DNA of 64,000 nt, taken from the NCBI GenBank assembly GCA_002095305.1, contig MIEI01000021.1, forward strand, positions 1-64,000. Reading direction: 5' to 3'. Below the pieces are notes generated by a model, which worked only from the letters and a program-made list of their open reading frames with translations, was not told the DNA's origin and ran no database searches. This document shows positions 51,783 through 61,154 of this stretch, one piece after another (position 1 is the stretch's first letter; every line of letters begins with the position of its first letter). A program made the position numbers and the translations under genes. Origin of the DNA: Pantoea brenneri (lineage in GTDB: Bacteria; Pseudomonadota; Gammaproteobacteria; Enterobacterales; Enterobacteriaceae).

Positions 51783-52887
51783 AAAATATGGCCTGAAGCC
51801 GGTGATTAACGCCTCTGGCCGTATGACGATTCTTGGGGTTTCAACCCCGACCTCTGATGTGATCGATACGGTAAAATATGGACTCGATCACTACTTCGAA
51901 ATGAAGGACCTGGTGGACAAGACCGGTGCCTACATTGCCGGTTTGCTTGGCGTGGAGAATGCGCTGGTGGTTTCCTGCGCCTCAGCCGGCATCGCTCAGA
52001 GCGTGGCGGCGGTAATCGTTAAAGATAACCACTGGCTGCTGGATAATCTGCACGCGGCGCCGCTCAGCGTGCCGCATCAGATTGTGGTACCAAAAGGGCA
52101 TAACGTTAACTACGGTGCGCCGGTCGGCAGCATGGTGACGCTGGGCGGCGGACAGCTGGTCGAAGCGGGCTACAGCAATGAGTGTTCGCCAGCACAGCTG
52201 GCAGCGGCGATCACCCCACAGACTGCCGCGATCCTCTATGTGAAATCGCATCACTGCGTGCAGAAAAGCCACCTCGACGTGGCGCAGGCGGCGGCAGTGG
52301 CGCGTGAACATGGCGTACCGTTGATCGTCGATGCGGCCGCAGAAGAAGATCTGCACTGTTATTACCAGGCGGGTGCGGATCTGGTGATCTACAGCGGTGC
52401 AAAAGCGATCGAAGGCCCGACCAGCGGGCTGGTGATTGGCCGTCATGACTATGTTGAGTGGGTGAAACGTCAGACCAACGGCATTGGCCGTGCGATGAAA
52501 GTCGGCAAAGAGGGCATTCTTGGCCTGACGCAGGCCATTGAAAACTATCTGACGCAGCCGAAAATCAGCGGCGCGCAGATGGTGGAAAAAATGACGCCGT
52601 TTATCAACCAGCTTAACCAACTGAAAGGCGTCACTGCCCGGGTAGTGTGGGATGCGGCGGGACGGGATATCGCCCGTGCCGAGATCGCCTTTGATGAGGC
52701 GACGATCCAGCAGCGTACCGGCGATCTGGTGCAGGCGCTGAAAAAGGGTGACACCGCCATCTATTTTCGCGGCTACAAAGCTAACGAAGGGATCATTGAG
52801 GCGGACGTGCGTAGCGTCAGCGCCGATCAGTTGCAGACCATTTTTGCCCGTATTCAGGCGCTGTTAACCGGAGAGAAAAACGCATGA
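51766..52887 (+). CDS. dgaE: DgaE-family PLP-dependent ammonia-lyase
   Basis: 373 residues, SelA-like fold type I PLP enzyme. YSGAKAIEGPTSGLVIG (about 209) holds the PLP lysine; VSCASAGIAQSVAAVI and IVDAAAEEDL bind cofactor. Salmonella DgaE converts D-glucosaminate 6-phosphate to 2-keto-3-deoxygluconate 6-phosphate plus ammonia. ATG 51766 with GAAGGAGC upstream overlaps the preceding gene by 17 bases; in-frame codons upstream to 51679 are not used. Confidence 0.9.
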   Translation: MSSVYEKYGLKPVINASGRMTILGVSTPTSDVIDTVKYGLDHYFEMKDLVDKTGAYIAGLLGVENALVVSCASAGIAQSVAAVIVKDNHWLLDNLHAAPLSVPHQIVVPKGHNVNYGAPVGSMVTLGGGQLVEAGYSNECSPAQLAAAITPQTAAILYVKSHHCVQKSHLDVAQAAAVAREHGVPLIVDAAAEEDLHCYYQAGADLVIYSGAKAIEGPTSGLVIGRHDYVEWVKRQTNGIGRAMKVGKEGILGLTQAIENYLTQPKISGAQMVEKMTPFINQLNQLKGVTARVVWDAAGRDIARAEIAFDEATIQQRTGDLVQALKKGDTAIYFRGYKANEGIIEADVRSVSADQLQTIFARIQALLTGEKNA

Positions 52888-53624
52888 CGCTGACACCTAA
52901 TTTTTATCAGGATCGCCTGTGCCTTAACGTGCTGGCAGGATCGAAAGAGAATGCACGCGCCATCTGGCAGGCGGCGGAAGGACACGTGCTGGTCGGGGTG
53001 CTGTCAAAAAACTACGCCAGTAATGAGGCAGCGATCGCTGATATGCGGGAATATGCCGCATTGATCGATAATGCGCTGTCGGTCGGCCTGGGAGCGGGCG
53101 ATCCGGGTCAGTCGCAGATGGTGAGTGAGATCTCGGCCGTACTGCAACCGCAGCATGTGAACCAGGTGTTCACTGGCGTCGCCACCAGCCGTGCGCTGCT
53201 GGGTCAGTCGCAGACGGTGGTCAATGGTCTGATCTCGCCCACCGGCACGCCGGGCAAGGTAAAAATCTCCACCGGACCCCGCAGCGCAAAAAGCGACGAC
53301 GCGATCGTTCCGATCGGCACCGCCATCGCCATGCTGCAGGACATGGGTGGCAGCTCGGTGAAGTACTTCCCGATGGGCGGCCTGCAGACGATTGATGAAT
53401 ATCGTGCGGTGGCGGAAGCCTGCGCCAGACAGGATTTCTGGCTGGAGCCAACCGGTGGTATCGATCTGGATAACGTTGAGCAGATCATTCGTATCGCGCT
53501 GGAGGCTGGCGTCAGTAAAGTGATCCCGCACGTCTACAGTTCGATCATTGATAAAGCCAGCGGTGAAACCCGTATTGAAGATGTGCAGCAACTGCTGGCA
53601 ATCTGTAAAAAGCTGCTGGCCTGA
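52884..53624 (+). CDS. dgaF: DgaF-family KDGP aldolase
   Basis: 246 residues, TIM-barrel aldolase. Salmonella DgaF splits 2-keto-3-deoxygluconate 6-phosphate to pyruvate and glyceraldehyde 3-phosphate. VLVGVLSKNYASNEAAI, VSVGLGAGDPGQSQ-like segment, KISTGPRSAKSDDAIVPIGT and VKYFPMGGLQTIDEY are typical. Overlaps dgaE by four bases, so the two are translated together. Confidence 0.92.
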   Translation: MTLTPNFYQDRLCLNVLAGSKENARAIWQAAEGHVLVGVLSKNYASNEAAIADMREYAALIDNALSVGLGAGDPGQSQMVSEISAVLQPQHVNQVFTGVATSRALLGQSQTVVNGLISPTGTPGKVKISTGPRSAKSDDAIVPIGTAIAMLQDMGGSSVKYFPMGGLQTIDEYRAVAEACARQDFWLEPTGGIDLDNVEQIIRIALEAGVSKVIPHVYSSIIDKASGETRIEDVQQLLAICKKLLA

Positions 53625-53633
53625 GGATCTTTG

Positions 53634-53664
53634 CCAGACGCCCGCCGCTAACCGGGTGGGCGTC
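53634..53664 (+). terminator. weak hairpin after dgaF
   Basis: GACGCCC/GGGCGTC stem around 14 bases without a T-run; may separate the catabolic genes from the regulator gene. Confidence 0.4.
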
Positions 53665-53750
53665 AGACAACATGGACGTTGCCCCACTATCCCCGTAGGC
53701 TGACTGCTGAATCCCGGCTTTTTTCCAACCGCAGCAACAGGTAAACCATC

Positions 53751-55661
53751 GTGAGATTTCCCAATCAGCGCCTTGCGCAACTGTTTGATGCCCTGCAAAA
53801 CGAAACGCTGCCCCAGGATGAACTGGCGCGGCGTTTTGCCGTGTCGACGCGCACCGTACGCACCGATATCACCTCGCTGAATGCGCTGCTGGCGCAGCAC
53901 GGCGCGCAGTTTATCCTGAACCGCGGCGCAGGTTACCAGTTGAAGATTGAGGATGCTCAGCGTTTCCAGCACCTGCAACAGCAGACCGCATCGCCGCTGC
54001 GGGTGCCGCGTACTTCGCCGGATCGTGTGCGCTATTTACTGACCCGGTTTCTCACCGCGGCCTATTCGATCAAGCTTGAGGAGCTGGCGGAAGAGTGGTT
54101 CGTCAGCCGCGCCACGTTACAAAATGATATGGCGGAAGTGCGGGAGTGGCTGGGTCGCTATCACCTGACGATCGAGAGCAAACCGCACTACGGCATGAAG
54201 CTGTTTGGCAGCGAAGTGGCGATCCGTACCTGCCTGACCGATCTGCTGTGGGAGATCGATCAGGCGCAGCCGGACAGCCCGCTGCTGACGATCGAAGCGT
54301 TAAACAGCGGCATGCTCGATACGCTGCGTCCGCTGTTGCAAAGCTGCTTTGCCCAACACAACATCCGCATCAGTGATGAAGGCGAACGTTACCTGCGGCT
54401 CTACTGTGCCGTGGCGGTTCGGCGCATCAGTGAGGGCTATCCGCTCAACGATCCCGGCGCTGAAGAGATTGGCGACGAGGTGCGGGAAGCGGCGCACCAG
54501 CTGATTAACCTGATGCGGCCGCTGGTAAGCAAACCGATCTCGCCCGCTGAGGAGAACTGGCTGCGGGTGAATATCGCCGCGCGCCGTATCCAGGCGATCG
54601 CCCCCAGCGCCATCAATGCCGATGATGCCGACGCCCTGGTCGATTATCTGCTGAGTTTTATCAACACCCATTACAACTTCAACCTGCAAAACGACCAGCA
54701 GCTGCGTGCCGATCTGCTCACCCATATCAAAACCATGATCACCCGGGTGCGCTACCAGATTCACATTCCTAATCCGCTGCTGAGCAACATCAAACAGCAC
54801 TATCCGATGGCCTATGACGTCACGCTGGCGGCGGTAACCAGCTGGGGCAAATATACTCCTTACGTAATCAGCGAAAACGAAATCGGCTTTCTGGTGCTGC
54901 ATATCGGCGTCGGGCTGGAGCGGCATTATGATGTCGGCTATCAGCGCCATCCGCAGGTGCTGCTGGTGTGCGACAGTGGTAATTCAACCTTACGCATGAT
55001 CGAGGCGATGCTGCTACGCAGGTATCCGCAGCTGCAGGTGACGGCGCGATTGTCGCAGCGGGAATATGAGGCGCGCAGCCGGATTGATGAGGATTTCGTC
55101 ATCTCAACCATTCGCCTCAGCGAAAAAGAGAAGCCGGTGGTGGTGATGTCGCCGTTCCCGACCGGTTTCCAGCTGGAGCAGATAGGCAAGCTGGTACTGG
55201 TGGATCGCACCCGGCCTTACATGTTGGCTAAATTTTTTGATGCTCAGCATTTTCACATTGTTGACCGGCCGATGACGCAGTCTGAACTGTTTCGGCAACT
55301 CTGTGACCAGCTGGAAGCGGAAGGGTATGTTGATTCAGCATTTTATCCGTCGGTAGAGGAGCGCGAAGCGATTGTCAGCACCATGCTGGGCGAAGGCATT
55401 GCGCTGCCGCACTCGCTGGGGCTGCTGGCGAAGAAAACCGTGGTCTATACCGTGCTGGCACCGCACGGCATTGCCTGGGGAGACGACACCGCCTACGTGA
55501 TTTTTCTGCTGGCAATCAGCAAAAGTGAATATGAAGAAGCGATGGCGATCTACGATCTGTTCGTGACGTTTCTGCGCGAAAGGGCGATGAGCCGGCTGCG
55601 TGACAGTACGGACTTCGCCTGCTTTAAGGCGGTGGCGATCGACTGTCTCAGCCGGTTATAA
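53751..55661 (+). CDS. MtlR/BglG-type transcriptional regulator with PRD, EIIB-like and EIIA-like domains
   Basis: 636 residues. N-terminal helix-turn-helix (DELARRFAVSTRTVRTDITSLN), second wHTH/Mga region (about 90-150), PRD1 (about 195-300), PRD2 (about 305-410), EIIB-gat-like domain with VCDSGNSTLRM (Cys about 408), and a C-terminal EIIA domain with IALPHSLG (His about 555). DNA-binding activator of the MtlR class, controlled by PTS phosphorylation; likely regulator of the operon just upstream. GTG start at 53751. The Salmonella dga operon uses a sigma-54 activator (DgaR) instead. Confidence 0.92.
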   Translation: MRFPNQRLAQLFDALQNETLPQDELARRFAVSTRTVRTDITSLNALLAQHGAQFILNRGAGYQLKIEDAQRFQHLQQQTASPLRVPRTSPDRVRYLLTRFLTAAYSIKLEELAEEWFVSRATLQNDMAEVREWLGRYHLTIESKPHYGMKLFGSEVAIRTCLTDLLWEIDQAQPDSPLLTIEALNSGMLDTLRPLLQSCFAQHNIRISDEGERYLRLYCAVAVRRISEGYPLNDPGAEEIGDEVREAAHQLINLMRPLVSKPISPAEENWLRVNIAARRIQAIAPSAINADDADALVDYLLSFINTHYNFNLQNDQQLRADLLTHIKTMITRVRYQIHIPNPLLSNIKQHYPMAYDVTLAAVTSWGKYTPYVISENEIGFLVLHIGVGLERHYDVGYQRHPQVLLVCDSGNSTLRMIEAMLLRRYPQLQVTARLSQREYEARSRIDEDFVISTIRLSEKEKPVVVMSPFPTGFQLEQIGKLVLVDRTRPYMLAKFFDAQHFHIVDRPMTQSELFRQLCDQLEAEGYVDSAFYPSVEEREAIVSTMLGEGIALPHSLGLLAKKTVVYTVLAPHGIAWGDDTAYVIFLLAISKSEYEEAMAIYDLFVTFLRERAMSRLRDSTDFACFKAVAIDCLSRL

Positions 55662-55671
55662 GAGTGAAGGG

Positions 55672-55696
55672 ATGCTCCCCGGCAGCGCGGGGAGAG
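55672..55696. terminator. hairpin between the regulator gene and yhaJ
   Basis: CTCCCCG / CGGGGAG stem around a short loop between convergent genes; weak T content. Confidence 0.5.
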
Positions 55697-55698
55697 AG

Positions 55699-56598
55699 TC
55701 AGTTCTTTTTCGCCAGCAGGCGCGGTATCTCGCGCAGGCACCAGGCTTTGGCTTCACCCATGCTGTCACGACGCCACGCCATAATAATATCCACCTCACG
55801 GGTATATTCCGGACTCACCACCCGCAGACGGCCTTCGGCAATATCCTGCTCAACCAGCGAATAGGGCATGGTGGCGACGCCCAGCCCGGCCAGCAAGGCC
55901 CGGCGTTTGTCTTCCATGCTGCTGACGGTCAGGCGCTGTTGCTTATCCAGCAACTGTACGGTCAGAACCGGGCGCTCACGCGCCGTATCCGCCACTGCAA
56001 TACCGCGATATTTCACGCGCGTCACTTCAGACTGCGGTTCGGGCTCGTCATGAATCGGGTGGTCGGCGCTGGCGACATAAACACTCATCATGGTGTAAAG
56101 CTTGCGGGTGTTGATCTCGGTCGAAGCGCGGAAATGCAGATCGGGGGCAATCATAATGTCGGCCCGTCCCTGTTCCAGCCGTTCCCACGCGCCAGCCAGC
56201 ACTTCAGTGACCAGCGAAAACTGGGTATTGGCTTTGTCAGCCAGCCGCGTCACCAGCGGAAACAGCGCCTCGGTCGGCACCAGCGCTTCGGTAACGATGG
56301 TCAGATGGGTTTCCCAGCCGCGCGCCAGTGCTTCCGCATCGGTGGTCAGCTTATCGGCCGCTTCCAGCAGCACCCGGCCACGCTCCAGCAGCATGCGTCC
56401 CACGTTGGTAAACTTGGTGCGGTGGCCGGAACGGTCAAACAGCACCACATCCAGCTCCTCTTCCAGTTTTTGCATGGTGTAGCTGAGAGCGGAGGGCACC
56501 CGGCCCAGCTCGTCAGCGGCTGCTGCAAAACTTCCGCGTCGATCAATTGCATCCATAACGCGTAAAGATTCAAGGGTTAACGCACGCTCTTTAGCCAT
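55699..56598 (-). CDS. yhaJ: LysR-family regulator YhaJ
   Basis: 299 residues. N-terminal wHTH (LTLESLRVMDAIDRRGSFAAAADELG... ALSYTMQKLEEELDVVLFDR), C-terminal effector-binding domain. E. coli YhaJ responds to aromatic compounds such as dinitrotoluene and affects virulence and respiration genes. Divergent from yhaK, its classical neighbour. Confidence 0.93.
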   Translation of the reverse strand: MAKERALTLESLRVMDAIDRRGSFAAAADELGRVPSALSYTMQKLEEELDVVLFDRSGHRTKFTNVGRMLLERGRVLLEAADKLTTDAEALARGWETHLTIVTEALVPTEALFPLVTRLADKANTQFSLVTEVLAGAWERLEQGRADIMIAPDLHFRASTEINTRKLYTMMSVYVASADHPIHDEPEPQSEVTRVKYRGIAVADTARERPVLTVQLLDKQQRLTVSSMEDKRRALLAGLGVATMPYSLVEQDIAEGRLRVVSPEYTREVDIIMAWRRDSMGEAKAWCLREIPRLLAKKN

Positions 56599-56727
56599 CC
56601 CGGTTCTCTGTCAGGAAATTTGAACATGCCAGGCAGATTAACTGGCTAACAATCCGGCGTCCAGACTTTTACCATATGGGCATAAAGTCCGTGGCCGATC
56701 CTCGCCACCGGATGCTGGAGGTAAACA

Positions 56728-57432
56728 ATGATAACAACACGCAGTGCGTCCGCTTGTGGTCAGGCCGATTTCGGTTGGTTGCAGGCGCGCTACAGTTTCT
56801 CTTTTGGCCACTATTTTGATCCTAAACTGATGGGTTATGCCTCGCTACGGGTACTCAACCAGGAAGTGCTGGCACCGGGCGCCGCTTTTCAGCCGCGCAC
56901 CTATCCGCAGGTCGATGTGCTGAACATCGTGCTGCAGGGTGAAGCGGAATACCGCGACAGCGAGGGCAACCACATCACCGTACGTGAAGGGGAAGCGCTG
57001 CTGCTCTCTGCTCAGCCGGGCGTGAGTTACAGCGAGATCAACCTGAGTAAAGAGCGCCCGCTGACGCGGATGCAACTGTGGCTGGCCGCCTGTCCGGAGC
57101 GGGAAAACCCACGGATGCAGAAAATCGCGCTGTCAGAAGGGCAAACCACCCAGTTGCTGGCCTCGCCAGACGGCGCGGACGGCAGTCTGCAACTGCGCCA
57201 GCAGGTGTGGATTCATCAGGTGGAACTGGCACCCGGTGAACAGCATTCGATGCAGTTACACGGTCCGCGCGCCTATCTGCAATCGATTCATGGCTCGCTG
57301 GACGCTGTCTCTGGTACCGAGTATCAGGAAAAACTCGGCTGTGGTGATGGGGCATTTTTGCAGGAAGAACAGCAGCTCAGGCTGACGGCGAAAACGGCCA
57401 CCCGGGCGTTAATTATTGATATCCCGGTCTGA
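56728..57432 (+). CDS. yhaK: pirin-like bicupin YhaK
   Basis: 234 residues, pirin fold with two cupin barrels (QADFGWLQARYSFSFGHYFDPK; FQPRTYPQVDVLNIVLQGE; QHSMQLHGPRAYLQSIHGSL). E. coli YhaK is cytosolic and reacts with reactive oxygen or nitrogen; enzyme function unsettled. Ribosome site GGAGGTAAACA; divergent from yhaJ, which probably controls it. Confidence 0.94.
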   Translation: MITTRSASACGQADFGWLQARYSFSFGHYFDPKLMGYASLRVLNQEVLAPGAAFQPRTYPQVDVLNIVLQGEAEYRDSEGNHITVREGEALLLSAQPGVSYSEINLSKERPLTRMQLWLAACPERENPRMQKIALSEGQTTQLLASPDGADGSLQLRQQVWIHQVELAPGEQHSMQLHGPRAYLQSIHGSLDAVSGTEYQEKLGCGDGAFLQEEQQLRLTAKTATRALIIDIPV

Positions 57433-57444
57433 TGATTCAGCCAT

Positions 57445-57473
57445 AAAAAAGGCGGCCATGGCCGCCTTTTTGC
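57445..57473. terminator. bidirectional terminator between yhaK and dolP
   Basis: GGCGGCC/GGCCGCC perfect palindrome (57451-57466) with A6 before and T5 after. Confidence 0.92.
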
Positions 57474-57484
57474 TGTCTGAGGGT

Positions 57485-58056
57485 TTACTTCAGCATAGTG
57501 AACGCGGTGGTCACGTGCTTAACGCCACTTACCCGGCTGGCCACATCGGCCGCTGCCTGGGCTTCCTGCGGCGTTACCAGACCCAACAGGAACACTTCGC
57601 CATTTTCGGTGGTGACTTTCACATTGGATGATTTCACCTGATCGCTGCCCAGCAGCTGCGAACGGATTTTGGTAGTAATCCAGGTATCCGAAGAGGAGGT
57701 TCCCAGCGTCACTTTCTGGCCGATACGAATTTCGTTATAGACCTCGGTTGCGCCATCCACGCCCATGGTGATCTGTTTAGCCCGGTCGGCGATCTCCTGC
57801 GAAGGGGCCTGGCCGGTCAGCAGGACTTTGCCTGATAAGCGGTAGCGATAACGCGGGCATCACTTTTGATTTGTTGATCTTTGGCTAAGGCGTTAGAGAC
57901 ACGTAATTCCAGCGTGCCATCATCGACCTGGGTGCCGACGGTGCGTGGATCGGTGGCCGTCTTGGTGGCGACAGCGGCGCTGCCGGCAACCACGGCAACA
58001 CAGCCTTGCAGCAGCATTGCGGTTAACAGGATGGCTACAGCGTTCAATGCTTTCAT
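57485..58056 (-). CDS. dolP: outer-membrane lipoprotein DolP (YraP), frame broken at about 57831
   Basis: Dual-BON-domain lipoprotein that supports BAM activity and outer-membrane integrity and goes to the division site. Lipobox LLQGC, first BON domain VDDGTLELRVSNALAKDQQIKSD, second BON with WITTKIRSQLLGS and SNVKVTTENGEVFLLGLV. The first frame stops after AYQAKSC. On the minus strand CTTATCAGGCAAAGTCC should read CTTATCAGGGCAAAGTCC; one G is missing at 57831-57832. Repaired length 190 (E. coli 191). ATG 58056 follows AAGGAGCTCCA. Confidence 0.94.
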
Positions 58057-58070
58057 TGGAGCTCCTTCGG

Positions 58071-58658
58071 TCATTCCTGGTGTGGAAACAGGGTGTTATC
58101 GATCAGATCGCATAAACAGTTGAGGGTCAGCATGTGCATCTCCTGAATACGGGCACTGCGGTGCGACGGGATGCGAATTTCCACATCATGTGGGCCCAGC
58201 AGTCCGGCAAGTTCGCCACCATCATACCCGGTAAGCGCAACGATAGTCATATCGCGCGTCACTGCCGCCTCAACGGCTTTAACAATGTCACGGGTATTAC
58301 CGCGCGTGGAGATGGCCAGCAGTACGTCGCCCGCCTGGCCGAGGGCCCGCACCTGCTTGGCGTAAACCTCGTCATGCAGACGATCGTTGCCAATCGCGGT
58401 CAGCATCACATTGTCGGCACTCAACGCCAGCGCCGGCAGGCTGGGGCGCTCAGTTTCGAAACGGTTGATCATGCTGGCGGCAAAGTGCTGAGCATTGGCT
58501 GATGAGGCACCATTGCCGCAGCTGAGGATTTTATTGCCGTTCAGTAACGACTGCACCAGCGTCATCGCCGCACGGGAAATGGCATCGGGCAACGCTTCTG
58601 CAGCGGCAATCTGGGTTTGGATACTTTCGGTAAAACACGCTTTAATTCTGTCCTGCAC
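58071..58658 (-). CDS. diaA: DnaA initiator-associating protein DiaA
   Basis: 195 residues, SIS domain ([37 protein letters not shown]). Homotetramer that binds DnaA and promotes its assembly at oriC. Related to GmhA but without catalytic role in E. coli. Part of lpoA-yraN-diaA-dolP, all on the minus strand with short gaps. Confidence 0.96.
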   Translation of the reverse strand: MQDRIKACFTESIQTQIAAAEALPDAISRAAMTLVQSLLNGNKILSCGNGASSANAQHFAASMINRFETERPSLPALALSADNVMLTAIGNDRLHDEVYAKQVRALGQAGDVLLAISTRGNTRDIVKAVEAAVTRDMTIVALTGYDGGELAGLLGPHDVEIRIPSHRSARIQEMHMLTLNCLCDLIDNTLFPHQE

Positions 58659-58672
58659 ACGACCACCTGGTT

Positions 58673-59068
58673 CTAAACGTCTGCATTAAAGGCATTCGGC
58701 AGCCACTCGAGCGCCGTGCCGGTAATGGCGATGATGTCGAAACGGCAATTCACTGTTTCAAAACTGCCGCCGCGTTGTGCCAGCCAGAGAGCGGCAGCAC
58801 GCAGCAGCTTATGTTGTTTCTCGCGGGTCACGCTGGCGAGGGCGCCACCGTAACGCGCATCGCGCCGGTAGCGAACTTCGACAAACACCCAACAGTGCCC
58901 GTCGCGCATAATCAGGTCAAGTTCCCCGCCGCGACAATGGACATTGCTGGCTTCCCATTTAAGGCCTGCCTGCTCCAGATAGCGGCGGGCACGCTGTTCG
59001 TGCCCGGCACCAATCTGACGGCGATTTAGTTGGCCGGCGCGATTTCGCCCCGACGATACTGGTTCCAT
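58673..59068 (-). CDS. yraN: UPF0102 nuclease-fold protein YraN
   Basis: 131 residues. PD-(D/E)XK nuclease-like signature [22 protein letters not shown] with [17 protein letters not shown] upstream. Role unproved. ATG 59068 gives the E. coli length; ATG 59092 would add eight residues. The 5' end overlaps the lpoA 3' end. Confidence 0.93.
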   Translation of the reverse strand: MEPVSSGRNRAGQLNRRQIGAGHEQRARRYLEQAGLKWEASNVHCRGGELDLIMRDGHCWVFVEVRYRRDARYGGALASVTREKQHKLLRAAALWLAQRGGSFETVNCRFDIIAITGTALEWLPNAFNADV

Positions 59069-61092
59069 GTCAACTTCCTGTTGATCACACAATCCGCATC
59101 GGCGCTGAGCTTGCCGGTATTGCCGTCCAGCGTAAAGCCCGGTGACTGACGCATCTGGTTAAAGTGATTCGCCAGCGTCCAGGCATCAATTCCCATCGCA
59201 TACAGACGCACCAGCGAATAGTCATTGTTAAAGGACTTAGACGCCTGCTGCATCAGACCCGGATTGGTGCCGGAGAGCAGCGGAATATCACTGAACTGCA
59301 GGCCATCCATCTCCAGCCGGAAGTCGGCACCGGCACCCGCCTGGGCACTGCGGGAACTGGCATACAGCGCGATGTTGCTGCGGCTACCGGTACGCATGGT
59401 GATCATCGGTTTAATCAGCTGCAGCTCGCCTTGTGTTGAGACGATATAGACCGCATCGACCGCGCCGTCACCGCTGGGGCTGGCGACGTCTGGCGTGCTC
59501 TGCTGCGGAGCCGGAATGTTCACGCCCGCAATCGAGACGCCCTGCGGCTCGGCAGGTGCGGCGTTAACCGGCGTGCCGGATAAACTGATGCCTGCGCCAC
59601 TGTTGATGCCCTGTTTCAGCTCAGCGGTGGAACCGAAGCGCTGCTGCAGCACGGTGCTGCCGCCCAGCGTCTGCCACTCCTGAGTAAATGCGTTAGTCAC
59701 GCGATCGCCCAGTCCACTGCGTGGCACCAGCAACAGCGGCTGACGCTTGCCCTGATCCCAGATATGGTGCGCGGCATCGCGCGCTTCGTCTTCAGGAGAA
59801 AGCGCAAAGTAACAAATATTCGGATGGTTCTGGATCTTTTCCGGCTCGTTAAGCGCCAGCACATTTAATGGCGTCTGGCTGTTAGCGACCTGCTCAACGT
59901 CACTCTTCAGCAGTGGGCCAACCACGATGGTGGCGCCATCCTGCTGTGCCTGCTGCATCACCTGCTGAATCGGCTGGCTGCTGGTGTCGTAGACTTTGAT
60001 CTGCGCATTGCTGGCCGGTTGTGCGGCGGCTGGCTGCGTCGCCGCGGGTTGGGTTGCAGCAGGCTGTGCGGCGGCCGGCTGTGGCGTTGCCGCATCGGCA
60101 GGCTGCGCTTGCGGCGCGCTGATTGGCGCAGCAGAAGGACTGACGACCGCATCAGCAGAGGCGGGCTGTGCACTGGCGGTAGCATCCGCTGTCGCGGGCT
60201 GGGTAGCCGCCGGCTGCGGCGCTGGCGTCAGTGCGCCATTTTTGGCGTCATTAAAGCCTTTCTGAATCGCATTGGCGAACACCTGCGCCTGGCCGTTCAG
60301 CGGCAGCAACAGCGCAATGATGCTGGTGGAGGCTTTAATGTAGTTCTGCATCTGACTCAGCTGAGTCGGTAAGGTTTTGGCTGCCGGGTTCTGCGGATAA
60401 CGGGTCTGCCAGTCTTTAATGGCGGACTTCAGCATCTCAGCATCCTGGGTATTGGCACGCCAAACCGCGAGCAGATCCAGCCAGCCCTGCAAAACATTTT
60501 CGTCGGCGTTGATCACCAGATTACTGACTTCCTGCGGTGGCATCTGCGTCAGTGCCTGCCAGGTGGCGTCAATATTACTTTGATGATCCGGGCCTTTCAG
60601 TAGCGGCTCCTGCGCAATATAGGTACGCAGCAGCGAGAGCGAAGGGCGGCCCTGGGCGATAGCAATCTGCAAACCGTAATAGCGGGCCAGCTGATCCTGC
60701 GACAGCGCGCTGGTTTTCACCTGCTCTAAACGCGACTGCGCTTCTTTGACCTGCTGTTTTGACAGCTGCAACTGCGCCTGCAACAGCAATAGCTCCTGCT
60801 GCTGGGTGTCTGAAAGCTGTTGCGGCAGCTGGCTGAGCTGCTGGGTCGCCTCAGGATACTTTCCTTCCTTCAACAGGGCGCGGATTGCAAGTAATTGCCA
60901 GTCGGTCTTGCTATCATCGCTGCTCTGCTGCGCTTGTTGCAGATAATAGGCTGAGCTGGCGGTAGCAGGCCCCTGAATATTGACGGTTGAGGTTTGCGGC
61001 CCCTGACCGCTACACGCGGCTAAAATCAGCCCGGCAAGAATGACAGGCAGAAAGCGTCCTGCTTTACGACGAACGACTTTTGAAGGAAGCAT
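59026..61092 (-). CDS. lpoA: outer-membrane lipoprotein LpoA, activator of PBP1a
   Basis: 688 residues. Signal peptide with lipobox LAAC, N-terminal TPR-like helical domain (about 40-250), then a periplasmic-binding-like domain split by an Ala/Pro/Gln/Thr-rich insertion (about 285-365, with [11 protein letters not shown] repeats). Reaches through peptidoglycan to stimulate PBP1a transpeptidation. ATG 61092 begins the signal peptide; 39 in-frame codons upstream are not used. Divergent from rsmI. Confidence 0.96.
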   Translation of the reverse strand: MLPSKVVRRKAGRFLPVILAGLILAACSGQGPQTSTVNIQGPATASSAYYLQQAQQSSDDSKTDWQLLAIRALLKEGKYPEATQQLSQLPQQLSDTQQQELLLLQAQLQLSKQQVKEAQSRLEQVKTSALSQDQLARYYGLQIAIAQGRPSLSLLRTYIAQEPLLKGPDHQSNIDATWQALTQMPPQEVSNLVINADENVLQGWLDLLAVWRANTQDAEMLKSAIKDWQTRYPQNPAAKTLPTQLSQMQNYIKASTSIIALLLPLNGQAQVFANAIQKGFNDAKNGALTPAPQPAATQPATADATASAQPASADAVVSPSAAPISAPQAQPADAATPQPAAAQPAATQPAATQPAAAQPASNAQIKVYDTSSQPIQQVMQQAQQDGATIVVGPLLKSDVEQVANSQTPLNVLALNEPEKIQNHPNICYFALSPEDEARDAAHHIWDQGKRQPLLLVPRSGLGDRVTNAFTQEWQTLGGSTVLQQRFGSTAELKQGINSGAGISLSGTPVNAAPAEPQGVSIAGVNIPAPQQSTPDVASPSGDGAVDAVYIVSTQGELQLIKPMITMRTGSRSNIALYASSRSAQAGAGADFRLEMDGLQFSDIPLLSGTNPGLMQQASKSFNNDYSLVRLYAMGIDAWTLANHFNQMRQSPGFTLDGNTGKLSADADCVINRKLTWNQYRRGEIAPAN

Positions 61093-61154
61093 ACTGTATC
61101 CAGTGATGTTTTTTTCAAGATGCTCAATATTAAATCGGCAATTCGGATGAAACA

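Noticed and set aside
60010-60372. Plus-strand Ala/Cys/Gly-rich frames opposite lpoA
   Set aside because: Mirror image of the low-complexity Ala/Pro/Gln segment of LpoA.
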